A DNA stretch of 64,000 nucleotides, from contig JAJLRJ010000005.1 in the NCBI GenBank assembly GCA_024195265.1, positions 17,345,536-17,409,535 on the forward strand, written 5' to 3'. The notes beneath the pieces were generated by a model. The model saw nothing but the letters and a program-made list of their open reading frames with translations. It ran no database searches and was not told where the DNA came from. The stretch is from Dendrophyllia cribrosa. Taxonomy: Eukaryota; Cnidaria; Anthozoa; Scleractinia; Dendrophylliidae. This document shows, piece by piece, positions 12,101 to 38,116 of this stretch; the stretch's first letter is position 1, and each line of letters begins with the position of its first letter. Both the position numbers and the translations under genes were made by a program.

Positions 12101-14567
12101 TATAAACAGCTACCCTGAAGGCAACAGAGTCAACAGACCAAACAAAAGTTATGGTTAAAAGAAATGGGTTATTCCAGAAAAAATCCCCCCCCCCCCCCCT
12201 CCCCACGATGGATGGCACGATTTTTTTGACCCCTCCCACTGCCTGGATTTTCTGGCCTGCTAGACCCCCCTCCTGCCTGGATTTCCAAGCCCAGAGACCC
12301 CCCCTCCTGCCCAGATTTCCAATAAATTTTTGGAAGCCCTAAATTTACAGGTGATTAGCGCTACATATAATTTGGTGAAACATTTAAAAAAAAATAAATA
12401 TTGTGTGGATCTGCGTGATGCATCATAAAAACGGCACCCCGTGATTTTAAGACCAAATCGAAATGAAATATTTCAATCTGTTAGTTCCTTAAATAACTGC
12501 TTTTGATTCTGCCATATTTTAGTTTTTTTTTCCAGACTTCACAGTTTCAAAGTGTTATTGCAATATTTTGTTTCATGCAAATTCCGTGTACATTTACATT
12601 CACATTTACCAAAATAAGAGCAGTCCCTCTCTTCAAGGCTTATGTGCTCTGGTCGCGGTCAAGTTCTTACAAGTTCTTTATGTGTCAGCTGACAAACCCC
12701 ACTCTTAAAAAAGTTAATATTTGGGGCTGAACAGTAGCCAACATGGCAGGCAAATTGTTTCATTGTTTTATAGTTCTAGTTCCACATAAAAACGTTATTC
12801 ATTAACTTCCAGTAGAGTTTTCACAAAAGAAACCTGTATATAGCGGTCACCCTGTATACATTTGTATAACGGTCACCTGGCCATTTTCCAAGAGTGACCG
12901 TTATATACAGGTTTGACTGTAGAACTGAGGGAATCTTTCAGAGAATTACCTAGTAAATTCTCTCAAGATCAATATCAAGGTTGTCAGAAAAGTGTGAAGT
13001 ATACATCTGACTTTGGAAATTGAACTTATCATCAATACATGAATTTAGGAGCTGGTGCTTAGAGAGCTGGTGGGGGGCCTTATGTGATTCAAGGCAAGCA
13101 GGGAGGTATTAATGGCAACCCTACGAGCGGAAAACCAGCCCTGCATGCAGCCCTACCAAGGAACCATCACACTGATAAATCAGTGGAAAAACTATTTACC
13201 TAGCCTCATACACTGTAGTTACCACATCTGCAAAGGCTAACAATGGGTGAGAGGGATGGGGCAAGACTGTATGATTCACTTAACAGCAAGGCAATTGATC
13301 TGCACCAAGCAGCTTGAATGCAATGTGATGCGAAATGCACTGCACAACATGAATAACACCAACAACAAAAAAAACATGGGATGCCCTGCACAGCACGTAC
13401 TGGCACAAAGCAGGCTCAACAACATTGACTCAAAGTTAAATTTGCCTAAATTGCAGTTAGCCCCATGTAACCAGATATCTTTTTAATGCCATCTCCTCTA
13501 AAGAACTGGCAAGCAAAGTATATGGCTGATATGACAAGATAGGTGGTGATTTTCACCAGCGGCCAGTTACTTTTGGCAACCCTGATCGATGAAGCTACAC
13601 TCATTTACACTGTTGATGCAATCTCACCTGTTTTTCATATGACTTGGATGTCAATTTTTTTCTTGCATGGGAATTTAAAGGAATCATGTGACTAGTAGAA
13701 CGTTCTTCATCATCTGTGGATCAAGAACAAAAGTTGCTGTAAATGTAAATTTTCCTGTTTAAAAATGACAGTACAAAGCACAATTATGTAGCCAGCATAT
13801 TTCTTCAAATAACAACTATCCATTTATTGTTGTTCCATTCCCCTTTATTGCTCCGTTAGTGAAAATGTAGCCTTCCTTGAATAATCATCCCCATTTCTTC
13901 TTCAGCTTAATTCATAAACAGTTAACCCGAAGCAGGGGCCCATTTCTTGAAAGTTCCTATAACCTTTCAGGCTGGTAAGCTATTTTATGCGCACAATGTT
14001 TACATTAAAGATTCAAATTTTGCTGGTTTTGAAAGCCTTAGCAATAAAATTCTAAGTTGAAGAAACAAGTCGGGGTGGTTTGTAAGCTTAAAACTACCCT
14101 TCCATTCTATAGATTCTGATACTAAATTATAGCTCTGGGCCCGAAAAGTTATCAGGACCTTTGAGAAACGGGCGCCAGGATATGAATGTCTGGATGACTT
14201 ACATGGGACGTGACAGCCATATGCATGCCGTGTATCATAGTTATGTATTTGGGTATTACCGGTAGTTGAAAAGAGGCCAGTCAAATTTATACAAACCATC
14301 AACGTCTCCTTCAGTTTCAGATGTTTCTGTTACAGTCTCTGGAATAACGTCATCATCGTCATCATCACCATCTAATGGTTTCTCCAATCGTTTAGAACCC
14401 AAGCGAACAATCTCATACATGGCTTTCAAGGCCTTGTTGTATTGTCGCCTTTCTGAGCTAGAAATCTCTGTTGCTACATCTCTGCCAGAGTGGGGTGGGG
14501 TGAAAAGGTTTTTATCAGGAGAGGAAGGGTAGGGTTTCTCTGTTGGGTGAGGAAATAAACCATCCAT
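126..14567 (-). CDS. CCDC138: CCDC138 orthologue, coiled-coil domain-containing protein 138 (complete, spliced)
   Basis: Coding exons in transcript order are 14567-14297, 13713-13628, 11977-11903, 10090-9938, 9172-9053, 8128-8051, 7227-7192, 6882-6721, 6497-6372, 5673-5617, 5508-5379, 4935-4880, 4487-4419, 1254-1203, 1117-979 and 264-126. All have AG/GT boundaries and compatible phases, giving 582 aa with no frameshift (human CCDC138 is about 665 aa). The first coding exon has an acidic D-run (GDDDDDD). The exons at 8-12 kb are heptad-rich coiled coil (e.g. KLVELEDLINKKTRELKRMK). The exons from 6.9 kb to the end form the conserved helical C-terminal domain (FEVLAVLLEW, LPSINPRVQQPCLQFTYWS, DYLAQVFDVL, ILEKLSIVLQRLSKIK, NAFLALNLRSIIFNLG). 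I recognise these as CCDC138 hallmarks from memory. The family is little studied and is associated with centrosomes, centriolar satellites or cilia. The 36-bp exon at 7227-7192 uses the second of two adjacent AGs, which keeps the frame. The start ATG lies one base inside exon 2; a different N-terminal start cannot be excluded. Confidence 0.9.
594..696. repeat. Short inverted repeat (MITE-like) in CCDC138 intron
   Basis: The arm at 594-621 (GGGTTTTGCACGAGTGTTT) is matched as reverse complement by 668-695 (AACACTCGCACGAAACCC). The arms are about 28 bp with a loop of about 45 bp. No transposase was seen. The rest of the intron from 265 to 978 has a G-rich run near 430-455 and nothing else I recognise. 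Confidence 0.55.
2239..4280 (+). repeat. 84-bp minisatellite, about 24 tandem copies, inside a CCDC138 intron
   Basis: The unit begins GGGACACTTCTCCTGGTCC, continues with ATAATCTTTGTAATTAT and closes with GGGACACCTCTATTAA. The first copies start at 2239, 2323 and 2407, exactly 84 bp apart. The array is near-perfect to about 3650 and then decays, with small indels, to 4280. Each unit contains two related GGGACAC half-motifs. Because 84 is a multiple of 3 and the unit lacks stops in some frames, long open frames cross the array; they are artefacts. The array lies in the intron between exons 4487-4419 and 1254-1203. Confidence 0.95.
5808..5886 (-). repeat. tRNA-derived SINE head (minus strand) in CCDC138 intron
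   Basis: On the minus strand the sequence has an A-box-like TAGCTCAGTAGATAGAGC and a B-box-like GGTTCAAATC about 35 bases apart, as in a tRNA. The acceptor stem does not pair cleanly and there is no precise tRNA 3' end. It is best read as the promoter head of a SINE. Two other such heads occur in this window (near 9.87 and 46.1 kb). Confidence 0.6.
6090..6372 (-). repeat. Tandem duplication of the 3' edge and donor site of a CCDC138 exon
   Basis: The real exon (6497-6372) ends at a donor whose plus-strand sequence is CTGTAAATACCTG. That boundary plus the last roughly 60 exon bases recurs at about 6231-6300 and again at about 6093-6165, with a period of about 134 bp. The copies keep the CTGTAAATACCTGT donor region and the TCCATAAACA/TTCATTAAACA exon end but have lost the open frame, so they look like decoy exon ends. 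Confidence 0.75.
7716..7915 (+). repeat. (TTA)n microsatellite with a TAAATAAAGTTTATTATT lead-in
   Basis: This is a 200-bp ATT/TTG-interrupted trinucleotide tract in a CCDC138 intron. The AATAAAGTTTATTATT lead-in looks like the 3' tail of a non-LTR retroposon whose tail has expanded. The rest of the intron (7916-8050) is plain AT-rich. Confidence 0.7.
9490..9902 (-). repeat. tRNA-derived SINE of about 400 bp (minus strand) in CCDC138 intron
   Basis: On the minus strand it begins CCTGGTTAGCTCAGTTGATA (A box) followed by GGTTCTAATCC (B box), then about 280 bp of tRNA-unrelated body, and ends with a GTAAAGCGCCATGAGACATG tail near 9520. The plus strand carries an open frame of 106 codons (9574-9894) that I regard as chance. 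The downstream coding exon begins just below, at 9938. Confidence 0.7.
10127..11902 (-). other. CCDC138 intron, no gene recognised
   Basis: This intron between exons 11977-11903 and 10090-9938 has open frames on both strands near 10433-10802, but neither shows a recognisable motif. Two tracts at about 10165-10200 and 11140-11180 (CCCATTCACACCTGAGG / CGGTTCAGGTGTCAATGGG) are inverted relative to each other. They could be the ends of a roughly 1-kb non-autonomous inverted-repeat element. Confidence 0.45.
12178..12335. repeat. C-rich degenerate tandem repeat
   Basis: A run of C is followed by about five degenerate copies of a CCCCCTCCTGCCTGGATTTCC-like unit. It lies in the CCDC138 intron between 11977 and 13628. 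The remainder of that intron holds only the small inverted-repeat element at 12830-12920. Confidence 0.6.
12830..12920. repeat. Short inverted-repeat element (MITE)
   Basis: The arm AAACCTGTATATAGCGGTCA is mirrored by TGACCGTTATATACAGGTTT, with arms of about 20-25 bp in an element of about 90 bp. There is no coding capacity. Confidence 0.65.
13934..14177. repeat. Inverted-repeat element with GGGCCC...GAGAAACGGGC termini (MITE)
   Basis: The left end GGGGCCCATTTCTTGAAAG pairs with the right end AGGACCTTTGAGAAACGGGC read in reverse. An element with related arms (CCGAAAAGT...GAGAAACGC) lies at 40872-41036. It sits in the intron between the first two coding exons of CCDC138. Confidence 0.65.
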
Positions 14568-15666
14568 CCTAAATGCAAACATATTTTAAGTTATTAACAA
14601 TGGATAACTACACAACGCCAATCCCCATGATCAGTTGATTTGGTAGGGTGCGACAATTTTATGGGACAGTAGCTTAGCATTTGTATTAACATCATGGAAA
14701 AGCCAGTGAAAAGATAAGACATGCCATCAATCCCAGACGTCCTTTGAAATGGCTTGAAAATCAGTTAGATTCGTGCACCATTGGTTTAACTCTATGGTTT
14801 CAAAAAAGTTCATTACATGATCAAAATTTTGTTGACCGCAAATCAACCACTTGATCAGCAATTTCACTTAATGTTGAACTTGCGATTAATGAATTTCAAC
14901 TCACAGTCACCTCAAATGTGCTCAGATAATACCTTTTCTTCCTGTTCAAATTACAGAAAGCTATAAGTTTATGAAATATATTATTTCAAGGCATAATAGG
15001 TGACTGCACATTCAAATTCATTCTTTGCAAGTTCATTGTTACCGATCTTGACATTGACTTATGGTCAACAAAAATTTGATCATGTGATGAACTTTTTCGA
15101 AAGCAATTTTCAAGCTATTTTAAAGAAGGCCAGGTTCAATAGATGTTTCCCAAGTAGCTTTCAACAAAGCTCTAGTATGATGCTAAATTAAATAGTGTAC
15201 TAAACGTCCGTTAATATTTTAGAATGCTATTACTATGTGAGATTTATGGATTACAAGTTTACTTTGATTATTTTGAAGGATGATCAAAATACAGACCCTT
15301 GGCAGAAGCAGGACTATAGTTTGAATGAAGACTGTCAAGCTACAGGACACCCTCTATGAAAAGAGATCAGGAAATTTCTAAACAAGTTCAACTATAAACC
15401 ATCTTTGTATGGATCAAGTACTATACGAAGACTATTTTCACGTTTATATGATAGTTAAAAATGTTTTACGTCTTAAATTGATAACAGAATTAGATAAAAA
15501 AAACCTATCAGTGAATAATAAAGCTTACCAAAAACAATGCCTGCAATGAGCCTGCGAATACAAGCGGTTGGTATTGGTTGGCTAACTGCAGTGAATTTAC
15601 GTGACAAATATTTTCAGAAATAAAGTACACAAAACAGCAACACTGATAGAAAAACTGTTTCCTTAC

Positions 15667-15690
15667 CTTGGTGCATGAGCGACAACAGGA
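15667..15690 (-). other. CCDC138: Putative 5' UTR exon of CCDC138 (3' edge only)
   Basis: A good splice donor (GTAAGG, minus strand, at 15666-15661) lies about 1.1 kb upstream of the first coding exon. Splicing it to 14568 puts the ATG at 14567 at the start of the long open frame. Reading from the ATG inside this exon would give a different frame, so it is treated as untranslated. The transcription start is unknown. The tract just upstream (about 15875-15912) is rich in CACGCGT/ACGCGTG palindromes that could belong to the promoter. Confidence 0.45.
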
Positions 15691-16378
15691 TCAAAAGAAT
15701 TTTGGGTTCACAATCAAGTTCACCAAAAAAACACTCATAATGATAGAAAACCGTATAATGCAAAGATCGAATGAATCATCTTCCTGCGTACAAATCAAAT
15801 ATGGCGGCAAAAAACAAACAAAAACAAGAAGCTTGGTAACCAAGCCAAGAACCCGTGCGAAGAGCAAGAACGCCACGCGTGTACAGCCACGCGTGTTGTA
15901 CACGCGTGAAACGCCCATCAACTAAACCAAACCAACAACCAAACCTCGCCCATCAACTAAACCTCGTTTCCTCGTTTCTTCCCGCCCCCTCGTCCCAAGG
16001 TTATCTCTTCTTCCCGCTCCAGGTTGTTTGGAAATAGACCAGTTTCGAATTCGCTATGGTCGCTGAATGAAAGCATTGAAGGCGCATTTTTACAGGGTTA
16101 GCCTCAATCGGAAGTGATAAATTCACAAATTCAGGCGAGAAGATGACTGTTTAGAGCTCCGTCTTTTGTTTAATTTTCAAATTTCACGCACCTTCTGCCG
16201 GTATTTGTGAATATTTTACATCAGGTCGAGTCTAAGCCTGCATCAATGTGTCATTGGTGTTTGAATTCAGCGGTAATTTTAAATACGAAAATGGCTTACT
16301 GGTTCTTTCCGGATTCTTCCTCGGAGCACAAAACAAAAACCAACGAAGCTCAACGAAAAACTAAAGCAACATATCAAA

Positions 16379-16512
16379 AAATTAAAATTTTGTTTTATCA
16401 CCTGAGCTGACAAGGAAAATTGGCAACTGTAAAAAGATTCAGATTTAGCTTTTTGAATCTTCTTACGGTGGCCAATTTACCTTTTCAGCTCAGTTGATAA
16501 AACAAAATTTCC
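16379..16512. repeat. Near-perfect hairpin element with arms of about 60 bp
   Basis: The left arm contains AAATTTTGTTTTATCACCTG and the right arm contains CAGTTGATAAAACAAAATTT. The arms meet around a very short loop near 16445. The shape is that of a foldback MITE. Confidence 0.75.
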
Positions 16513-16574
16513 ATATGTCACTCCCCACCGACGAGTAGCACAGTTTCTTTAGAAACTGACCATTTTCTTATAAA

Positions 16575-16965
16575 AAAATTACTGAACAGTACTTTCCTAT
16601 GGTGATGTTTATTGTGCTGTAGAAGGTTCTAGCTTTTGAGTCTGTGGATGAAATCCTAAAGTGTGACCATTCAAATGAAAGCTACTGAGCAGTACTTCCC
16701 TGTGGTACTGTTTATTATGCTGTACAAGGTGGTTCTAGCTTTTGAGTCTGTGGATGAAATCCTAAAGTGTGACCATTCAAATGAAAGCTACTGAGCAGTA
16801 CTTCCCTGTGGTACTGTTTATTATGCTGGTACAAGGTGGTTCTAACTTTTAAGTCTGTGGATGAAATCCTGAAGTGTGACCATTCAAATGGAAGGTGCTG
16901 AGCAGTACTTTCCTGTGGTACTGTTTATTATGCTGTACAAGGTGGTTCTAACTTTTGGGTCTGTG
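16575..16965 (+). repeat. 107-bp tandem repeat, about 3.5 copies
   Basis: The unit contains TTTTGAGTCTGTGGATGAAA, TGTGACCATTCAAATGAAA and GAGCAGTACTT. Copies of the TTCTA motif start at 16626, 16733, 16840 and 16945. An 88-bp array with the same sequence modules lies at 21039-21422, and a single degenerate copy at 50525-50615. Confidence 0.9.
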
Positions 16966-18109
16966 TAAAGTGGGTAGTGACCAGCTCACAATAAAATTAC
17001 GATTTAAAGGATCAACTACTTTGTAACGACAAACAATGACAACTTTCTTATTATAAAACTGTTTATATTATTGAGTTAAATCTTGTTATTTTACAAGCTC
17101 TAAAATAAGTAAGTAAATTGCTCGTATTTCTTTCAAATTCATCAAGTCAATAGATTGAAAATTAAAAAGCATTAGATCATATTTTGATTCGTTCATTAAA
17201 TATATGCATTCTTAACAACTGTAATTATTAAAACGCGCTAAAAGATTTTATCGCTTATTTACAAAAATAGAAAAAAACTCTGCCTGAAGTGATATGTACA
17301 ATAAGAAACGCTCTGTAAACATCTGACACAACAAAAACTCAAGCAATTCTCACCCAAATTAAACTTCTAAAAAAAATCCATAAAACTGAGTTTTTATATT
17401 CAACCAATGTATATATTCTCATAAATGTACGATTAATTTTTACTTATACCCCTTTTACAAAAACGTATTTAAAAGCTGTTTAGTTAACGTAGTTTTACAT
17501 AATTTTGCATAAAAAGCGTTTGTTGATGCTAGACGACTTGAAAGTTCCTTAACGAAACCGCAAGTAAGAACTTAATTTAAGCCTGTGTAAAATACAGGCT
17601 TCCAATTTTTTGTTGCTTTTCTTTTTCGTTAACTTGGTTTAACCAAACATGTTGAGTTGGTGTAAACAGGATATCCGACTGGTTGCAATCTCCTTTTCTC
17701 TCCAAATCCATGACAAAAAGTGGTTAGAAACAATCTCTGCAAAATACGGGCAAGAACGGTGACAGAAAAATACGGAGAAAATGCCTGTGATTCATTTCGC
17801 GCCTTATAAAACGAAACCATAAAGGAGTTAGATCAATTTCTTTCACATAGTACAAGCCAAGAATTGCGATTTGAGAGAGAAAGGCAATGCAAGCTGTCTA
17901 GACGTTTTCTCTCAAAGGATGGTCGAGCATGAAGCGTCACACACCACGCTGGTGAAAATTGTTGTCCCGTGTAAAATTCACTTCTCGAGCCACGCGTGAA
18001 TTTTCGCGCGTGTGCTTCTGTTCTTGCTCGCTTATCAATGAGAGGAAAGAGAGGCTACACAAGATTTAGCCTAACTATACGGTAAAGTATCGTACCAAAA
18101 TAAAATTCG

Positions 18110-32453
<14,344 letters not shown>

Positions 32454-35400
32454 CGTTCATTTCTCAAGGTTTCCCGCTAAATAACCTTGCCGTTAAACTC
32501 CATACTTAACTCTAGCAAACTGCAGGATATTCCGAGTACATCTTTTAGTTGTTACGGCTGTAATCTAAGCTTTAAATTTACTAAACGACGCCATGTTGGA
32601 CTCGATTCGCCAGTTATCAACAATAGAACAACATCCAGTAACAACGGACCACAGTTTGGCACTCTAAATGATGAAAAATACTGTGCAAATCCTTTCCGAT
32701 GCGCTGTTCAAGTGTATATCTGCACAGGGAGTCCTCGCCTGGCGATCAATGCGTTCCCGAAAATCGGTTATTCTGGTAAAAAAAGGCATAGAAGCACTTC
32801 AAGTCTTCACCGATTGATTATACCGACTTGGGTCAGCGTTCAGTATGAATTGAAATGCACACCGCGTCACGTGATCATTGCATTGTAATCAGAATACTTT
32901 CAATACTTGACTGGCTTTCAGGAATCTAAAATTTCATTTTCACGAAGGACATTATAAACGACGGCAAAAAAGGAAACAGTTTTGTTATTTCACAATTATT
33001 TTAGTCTCCAACTGTGAATTTCTAACATTTTTCGCTCATTATATGTAAAACGTCTTCTTTTTCTGTTTTAGATACTTTTTATAGGCAAATGACTTTATTC
33101 CCTTGAGAGATGACCGTTTATAAATCGTGGTGATAATGGCGTTAAAATGGTTTTATTTTAGTATAGAAACAGCGAGTTGTTGAGTAGTATAACAACACAG
33201 GTATTCAAATGAAGACATCTCTTGACGAAAGAAGAATTTTGAAACCACTTTGGCGTCAAAAAGCCCTCGAAATCAGGCGTATTGATTAAATAACCATTAG
33301 CAGCGACAGAAAAGTCGTTATTACTTCTGCAAACTCTCAGCATCGAAGACAAAAGCTGTCAATAGAATGATCCCTATTGGCTGATTGGGCTTTTAGACAA
33401 TGATGAAATGTAAATTGTAAATTGTGTTGTTGCTAGTCAACCGGTCATCACGGTACATTTTTGGCGGAAATGCAAATAGAATAACGAAAAACTATTCAAT
33501 TAAAATTGAGAAAACTGGGAAGGAATGCTCAGTAAAAACTCGGTTTGAAATAGCAAAGATTAAGTTTATAGTTATGATTACTTTTATTAAGAACAGCCGA
33601 AAGTTCAAAAATAGCTAAACACCTGAGGGCATTCAAGGGAACTTGAATTTGCGGTAACCAAAGTAAATTTCTTGCACGTAGTTCGAATTCGAGAGACCTT
33701 TGGTCATTCAGGCGCGACGAAACCCACAACACGTTAAAAGCCTGTGCTTTGATTTGAAGCAAAAAAGCAAGGGTGTAACTTGGATGTGACATATTTCATC
33801 TCGTTTAGGCACAGTAAAAGAGTCAAGAGTAATAAAGACCTTATCTTCTTAGTCATGTGTGCTTAACCTGAGACCATCGCAATTTCCCATCACCAAAACT
33901 ATTCTATAGGCGTGTTAATTATTTCCATACTTTCAGCTGAAAATTAGGGTATTTCTTTGTTGTTTTCGAAATATCGACTTACTGCACGGAATATTTACAT
34001 TTCTTTCTGCAACAGAAAGCGACAAGATGCGGTATGTATTACACCTTCGGCTTTCCAAGCCGTTAACGGTGAATCAATATAACTTCGAACACCCTTGTAG
34101 TGGTACGTGTTCACTACTGAACAAATGGCTTTTGTTAAATAGATTCCGAAAACCCTTTATCAACTCAGCATTGTGAATTAACCGCTTGTATAGCTCTGAA
34201 CAAAGCACAGACAAATATTGAAACTGCTGTAGAATGTATTACACAAATATTATCCTTTGTACAATGTAGAATGCAACAGTAAAAAGCATTTAAGGTATGG
34301 CTTGTATAAATAGACGAATTCTTCTGAACTGAGTTTCATCTACTCAATTAAACAAGTAGAGGGACTGCGAAAGTTTTCAGGAATAAATTGGTGAAATTGG
34401 TATAAAATTCTATCCTTTATCGGTCAATTCGCGAGGTCAATATCTGGGTTGTATATTTAAGATTTATACAACCTACACATGCATATATTCTACGGGCTTC
34501 CGAACATGTTTTGATTCAACACAACGAAATGTTCCCAAAAAAGGCGTTTAACAAGGCTAATGACGTATTTTACCCAGTATTAACAGTCACACGGTACTCG
34601 AGTTTAATGAACAATTTATTTATTACAATGACATGGCAAGCGGTTCGCGTTCAGCGTGCGTGTCATAAAGTTGACACAGTCTGATGCTTCGAGCAACAAA
34701 AACGCCGATATCCTATTTACAAGACTTAATCATATTAACAGCAACTAGTTTTATCACGCAAAACATAAGATAGCGTTTCTGACTAGAACTGAGCTCAAGA
34801 GAGATAAAAATAATAATAAAAGCAGAAAGATAAATCCAAGTGTTGCAAATTTTCAGTTTGAAGTGAATTCCATTGACAGTAGGAAATACCGAAACTTGAA
34901 GTCACTTGTGAGGAGTATTGCGGTATTGACCGAGGTCATTGCCGATGCGTTTTTGGTTTAAGTTTGCATGAGTTCACTGTTCAGACATTTAATATAATTA
35001 TCGATAACAAAAAAACCTGTGTTAAATTAAACGTTACTAAGGAAATAAAGTATTTTTTGTGCCTGTGTCTCCTCGCGACACTTGAAGATTGTTCCAATTT
35101 TGAAGTTCCCTTTTCCGTCCGGAAGGATAACATGTAAAATCCCATATTAACCTCAGTAACCTACTCGTAGAGTTTCTTAAATTGCCATGGTAGAGAATTT
35201 TACATGAAAGCGAAGGTTTGGTTAAGTTTAAAACCGTATAAAAAGATTGATTTCAGTTCCGGGATCCCTGCTAATCATCCGACGTCGTGGGAATTTTAAA
35301 TTTCCGGATCGAACTCGAACTGGCTAAGCCACTGTATCGATTTTCAAACCAAATTTTATACACTTGACATTTTTTTAAAAGCCCAAAGTCTTTCTCTCTG

Positions 35401-37908
35401 AAATCCTCCAACGCTGTTTGATCAGTGATGAGCTTAGTATTAAAAAATTTGTAAAACATGCTACGTGGATCCGAAAAATAAGGCAACATTTGGTTATCTG
35501 AATTAGCGGTTTTTCAGTCGAGTTGCGTGTGGGAAAAACACAGACTCAACTGACCTCAACTGCACTTTGCAAACTGTGGGAACAAACGGCGATGCAAAAC
35601 CCCGGAGAAAGGTAGCAACAAATGTATTGTGATCGGTTTTGGTTTAATTTTGCACTTTTTCGGTCTTGAATAGGCTGCATCGCAGCTCTAATTGGCTGAT
35701 TTTAATGCAGGATGCATTGCCATTCCCATGAGCTCAGCCGGGAAACAGAAAAACCAAAGGAAACACTCGATTGGATAATCGATGAAAAGCTTGTTTTTTA
35801 AAAACATGTCGGTTAATCTCTTATTATTCTTTTTGGTGTTTCGCAATGTTAAGTGAAATTCAGTTGACAGCCGACAAAAGCTCACAATGGAAAACACGAA
35901 AATTTAGAGAGAGGAAGATTTGCAAAGGCATTTGCATGTTCTCCTGTCCCATTTACTGAGTGAAAACAATGGCCGGGCAAGCTCAGTATTTTGACAATAT
36001 GCTACGGTAACGTCCGGGGGGGGAGGAGGGGCTTACATATGAAATGGATCAAAAACAATTAAAAATATCATTCATACGGCATCTATGGTGTTATTTATAG
36101 AAACCAGGTTGAAAACAGTGTAGTATTTTTAACAGCATAATTTTGTATATAGCTCTTTGGTGAATATTCTATGTGTGCTTTACCGGCGTTCGATATCTTT
36201 TGTATTGATCTTTATTCAGTTTAGCACGCATCAAATCCATCAGAGTTTGCGACCTTTTAATGACTTTTATTGCTTCCAGCTTATTTTAATTTATGTCTGT
36301 GGTAGCATACTTGCCATAGAGAAGGCTACCGGTTGCTTTTAAAATTTGAGTGGTGCGATAGTTAAATTGTTAGCTGTGTGTCGCAATTATGTTGAGTTAC
36401 AGGAGCTTCAATGCTCGATCTATCCAAAAACGTTCTTTAAACAACAAAGGAAAATCGTTACAATGTCATATTATGATATTAAGATATAAAAAACCGTGCT
36501 CGGGTAGAAAAGATGTTTCTTTATATCTATATATCATCAGGATTTGCGTAATTTACACTTTTTTCACGACAAAGATCAGACTGATCAGCGTAGTCGGCTT
36601 CAGTCGGTTCCACAATTTGTTAACATAATTGTAAGCTTGGGTTAACAATTACGTCGGGGGTGTACATATACTGAGAACTGTTTACTGAGCAGAGAAAAAT
36701 TGTCAGCAAAAATGTATTGATCCTATTATTATATTTCCGATGCTCCGTGCTATTGAGACCTATTGACTTCTTGTATCCGACAAGGTTAACAGACTTCGAT
36801 TCATTCCAGATAGAATTAACATATCCTCTCAGCTAGCATTAAACATTAGTAAAAATAGAAATGAAAACTCAGTGCATTTTTTAATAAGAGGCAATTTTAA
36901 TTTCATTTTGAATGCCGGCTGACACACACTTTAAACGTCGATCTTAAGCTTATACTTACATCATGATCAAAAACAGTCATAGCTCTGAACTCTTACGATC
37001 CAGGGTTGTTTAATTTCTAATCCCCAAATATCTGCACGGTAACGGATGCTCGTAAGGTTAAACGACGCGTTCTTAAAATAAGCAATCGGGTCAATCGGAA
37101 AGGAAACCGAGTTCAGGAAGATCTGAAAGTTGATTTGTCGGCTTTTAGGAGCTCTGCCAAGGTCATAATTTCCGTTTAATAATGGGACCGGTGCAAATGT
37201 GACCGGACATACGCCCCGAATTACTTCAACTTGGTCCAACTTGATGTATCCACTTTACTTCGAAAGCAGATATTGTCTGACAAAACTTACTCTACTCAGG
37301 ATAAAGTTATATGTATTTACATCAATCATTACTAGAAGCCTATAACATTCAGTGATTTTAATTGTAGCCTTGGAATTTCCCGCCCTCGATGCAAAGAAAA
37401 GAAAAATGCATTAACAGTCTCGCCACTTAGCGTCAAAGACGTTTAGAGTCTTGGAATTTTAACACTGGTCTTAGACAGTTTGGAAATCTCACAACTTGAA
37501 AAATATCAATATTTTCCCAAAAACCGCAAACCGGTAATTGATTCAGTTCAGTTCTCAGTGACATTATTAGGAGTAGAAGCTCTTGTCATCTCGACAGCTC
37601 TGGTTTCGGATCGCCGCAATTTCACGAGCGGAAACAGTGTTCTTGAAATCTGTGAAAGCTGCAAAAAAATTCAGTCAATGTCGATCAGTTACGGTGCAGA
37701 ATAAGAAGCTTATTATTCAGCAGGATAATAACGAGATTAATTTATATTTCTCCTGATCTGTTGCATGAAGGGTTAGAGTGGGTGGGTTGGGGGAGGGAAG
37801 AGATTGCGTAACAAATAATTTCAAGGAAAATAAGTAATTCTGAGAAACGCAATAGCAAACCAGTCCAAATCCTGCTCGTTAGGCCTCTTCGTCACTGAAA
37901 CGAGTGTT
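32454..37908. other. Intergenic, upstream of Dachsous; no gene recognised
   Basis: This presumably contains the Dachsous promoter and 5' UTR just above 32453; no TATA box or start site could be assigned. Open frames here are short and show no domain motif. A G-rich run occurs near 36015-36031. No repeat family already seen in the window recurs here. Confidence 0.5.
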
Positions 37909-38116
37909 AACCCTTTAAGCCCTAACATCAAAATTTAAATTCTCCTTTCTTGTCCCTATACATTTCTCATAGAAGTAGTGCTGAGAAATTGTTTAGATAT
38001 CAAGAGAATTCATCTTGTGTGATCATGTCCTTAATTCTCATGACTTATTTGATTGATAAGGCATTGATATTACAAGGAGAAATTTGACGCTGATCACTGT
38101 TAGGGCTTAAAGGGTT
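37909..38116. repeat. MITE with AACCCTTTAAGCCCTAAC termini, copy 2
   Basis: Both ends are intact (AACCCTTTAAGCCCTAAC and GTTAGGGCTTAAAGGGTT), defining an element of about 208 bp. It abuts the next element at 38117. Confidence 0.85.

Larger units (their letters stand above)
15926..18109. other. Intergenic stretch between CCDC138 and Dachsous
   Basis: Apart from the hairpin at 16379-16512 and the 107-bp array at 16575-16965 I see no gene. The segment 17000-18109 is AT-rich and probably includes the 3' UTR of the Dachsous gene, whose stop is at 18110-18112. I could not choose a polyadenylation site. Confidence 0.5.

Noticed and set aside
36967..37239. 90-codon minus-strand open frame upstream of Dachsous
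   Set aside because: No recognisable motif and no supporting neighbours; length is within chance for AT-rich DNA.
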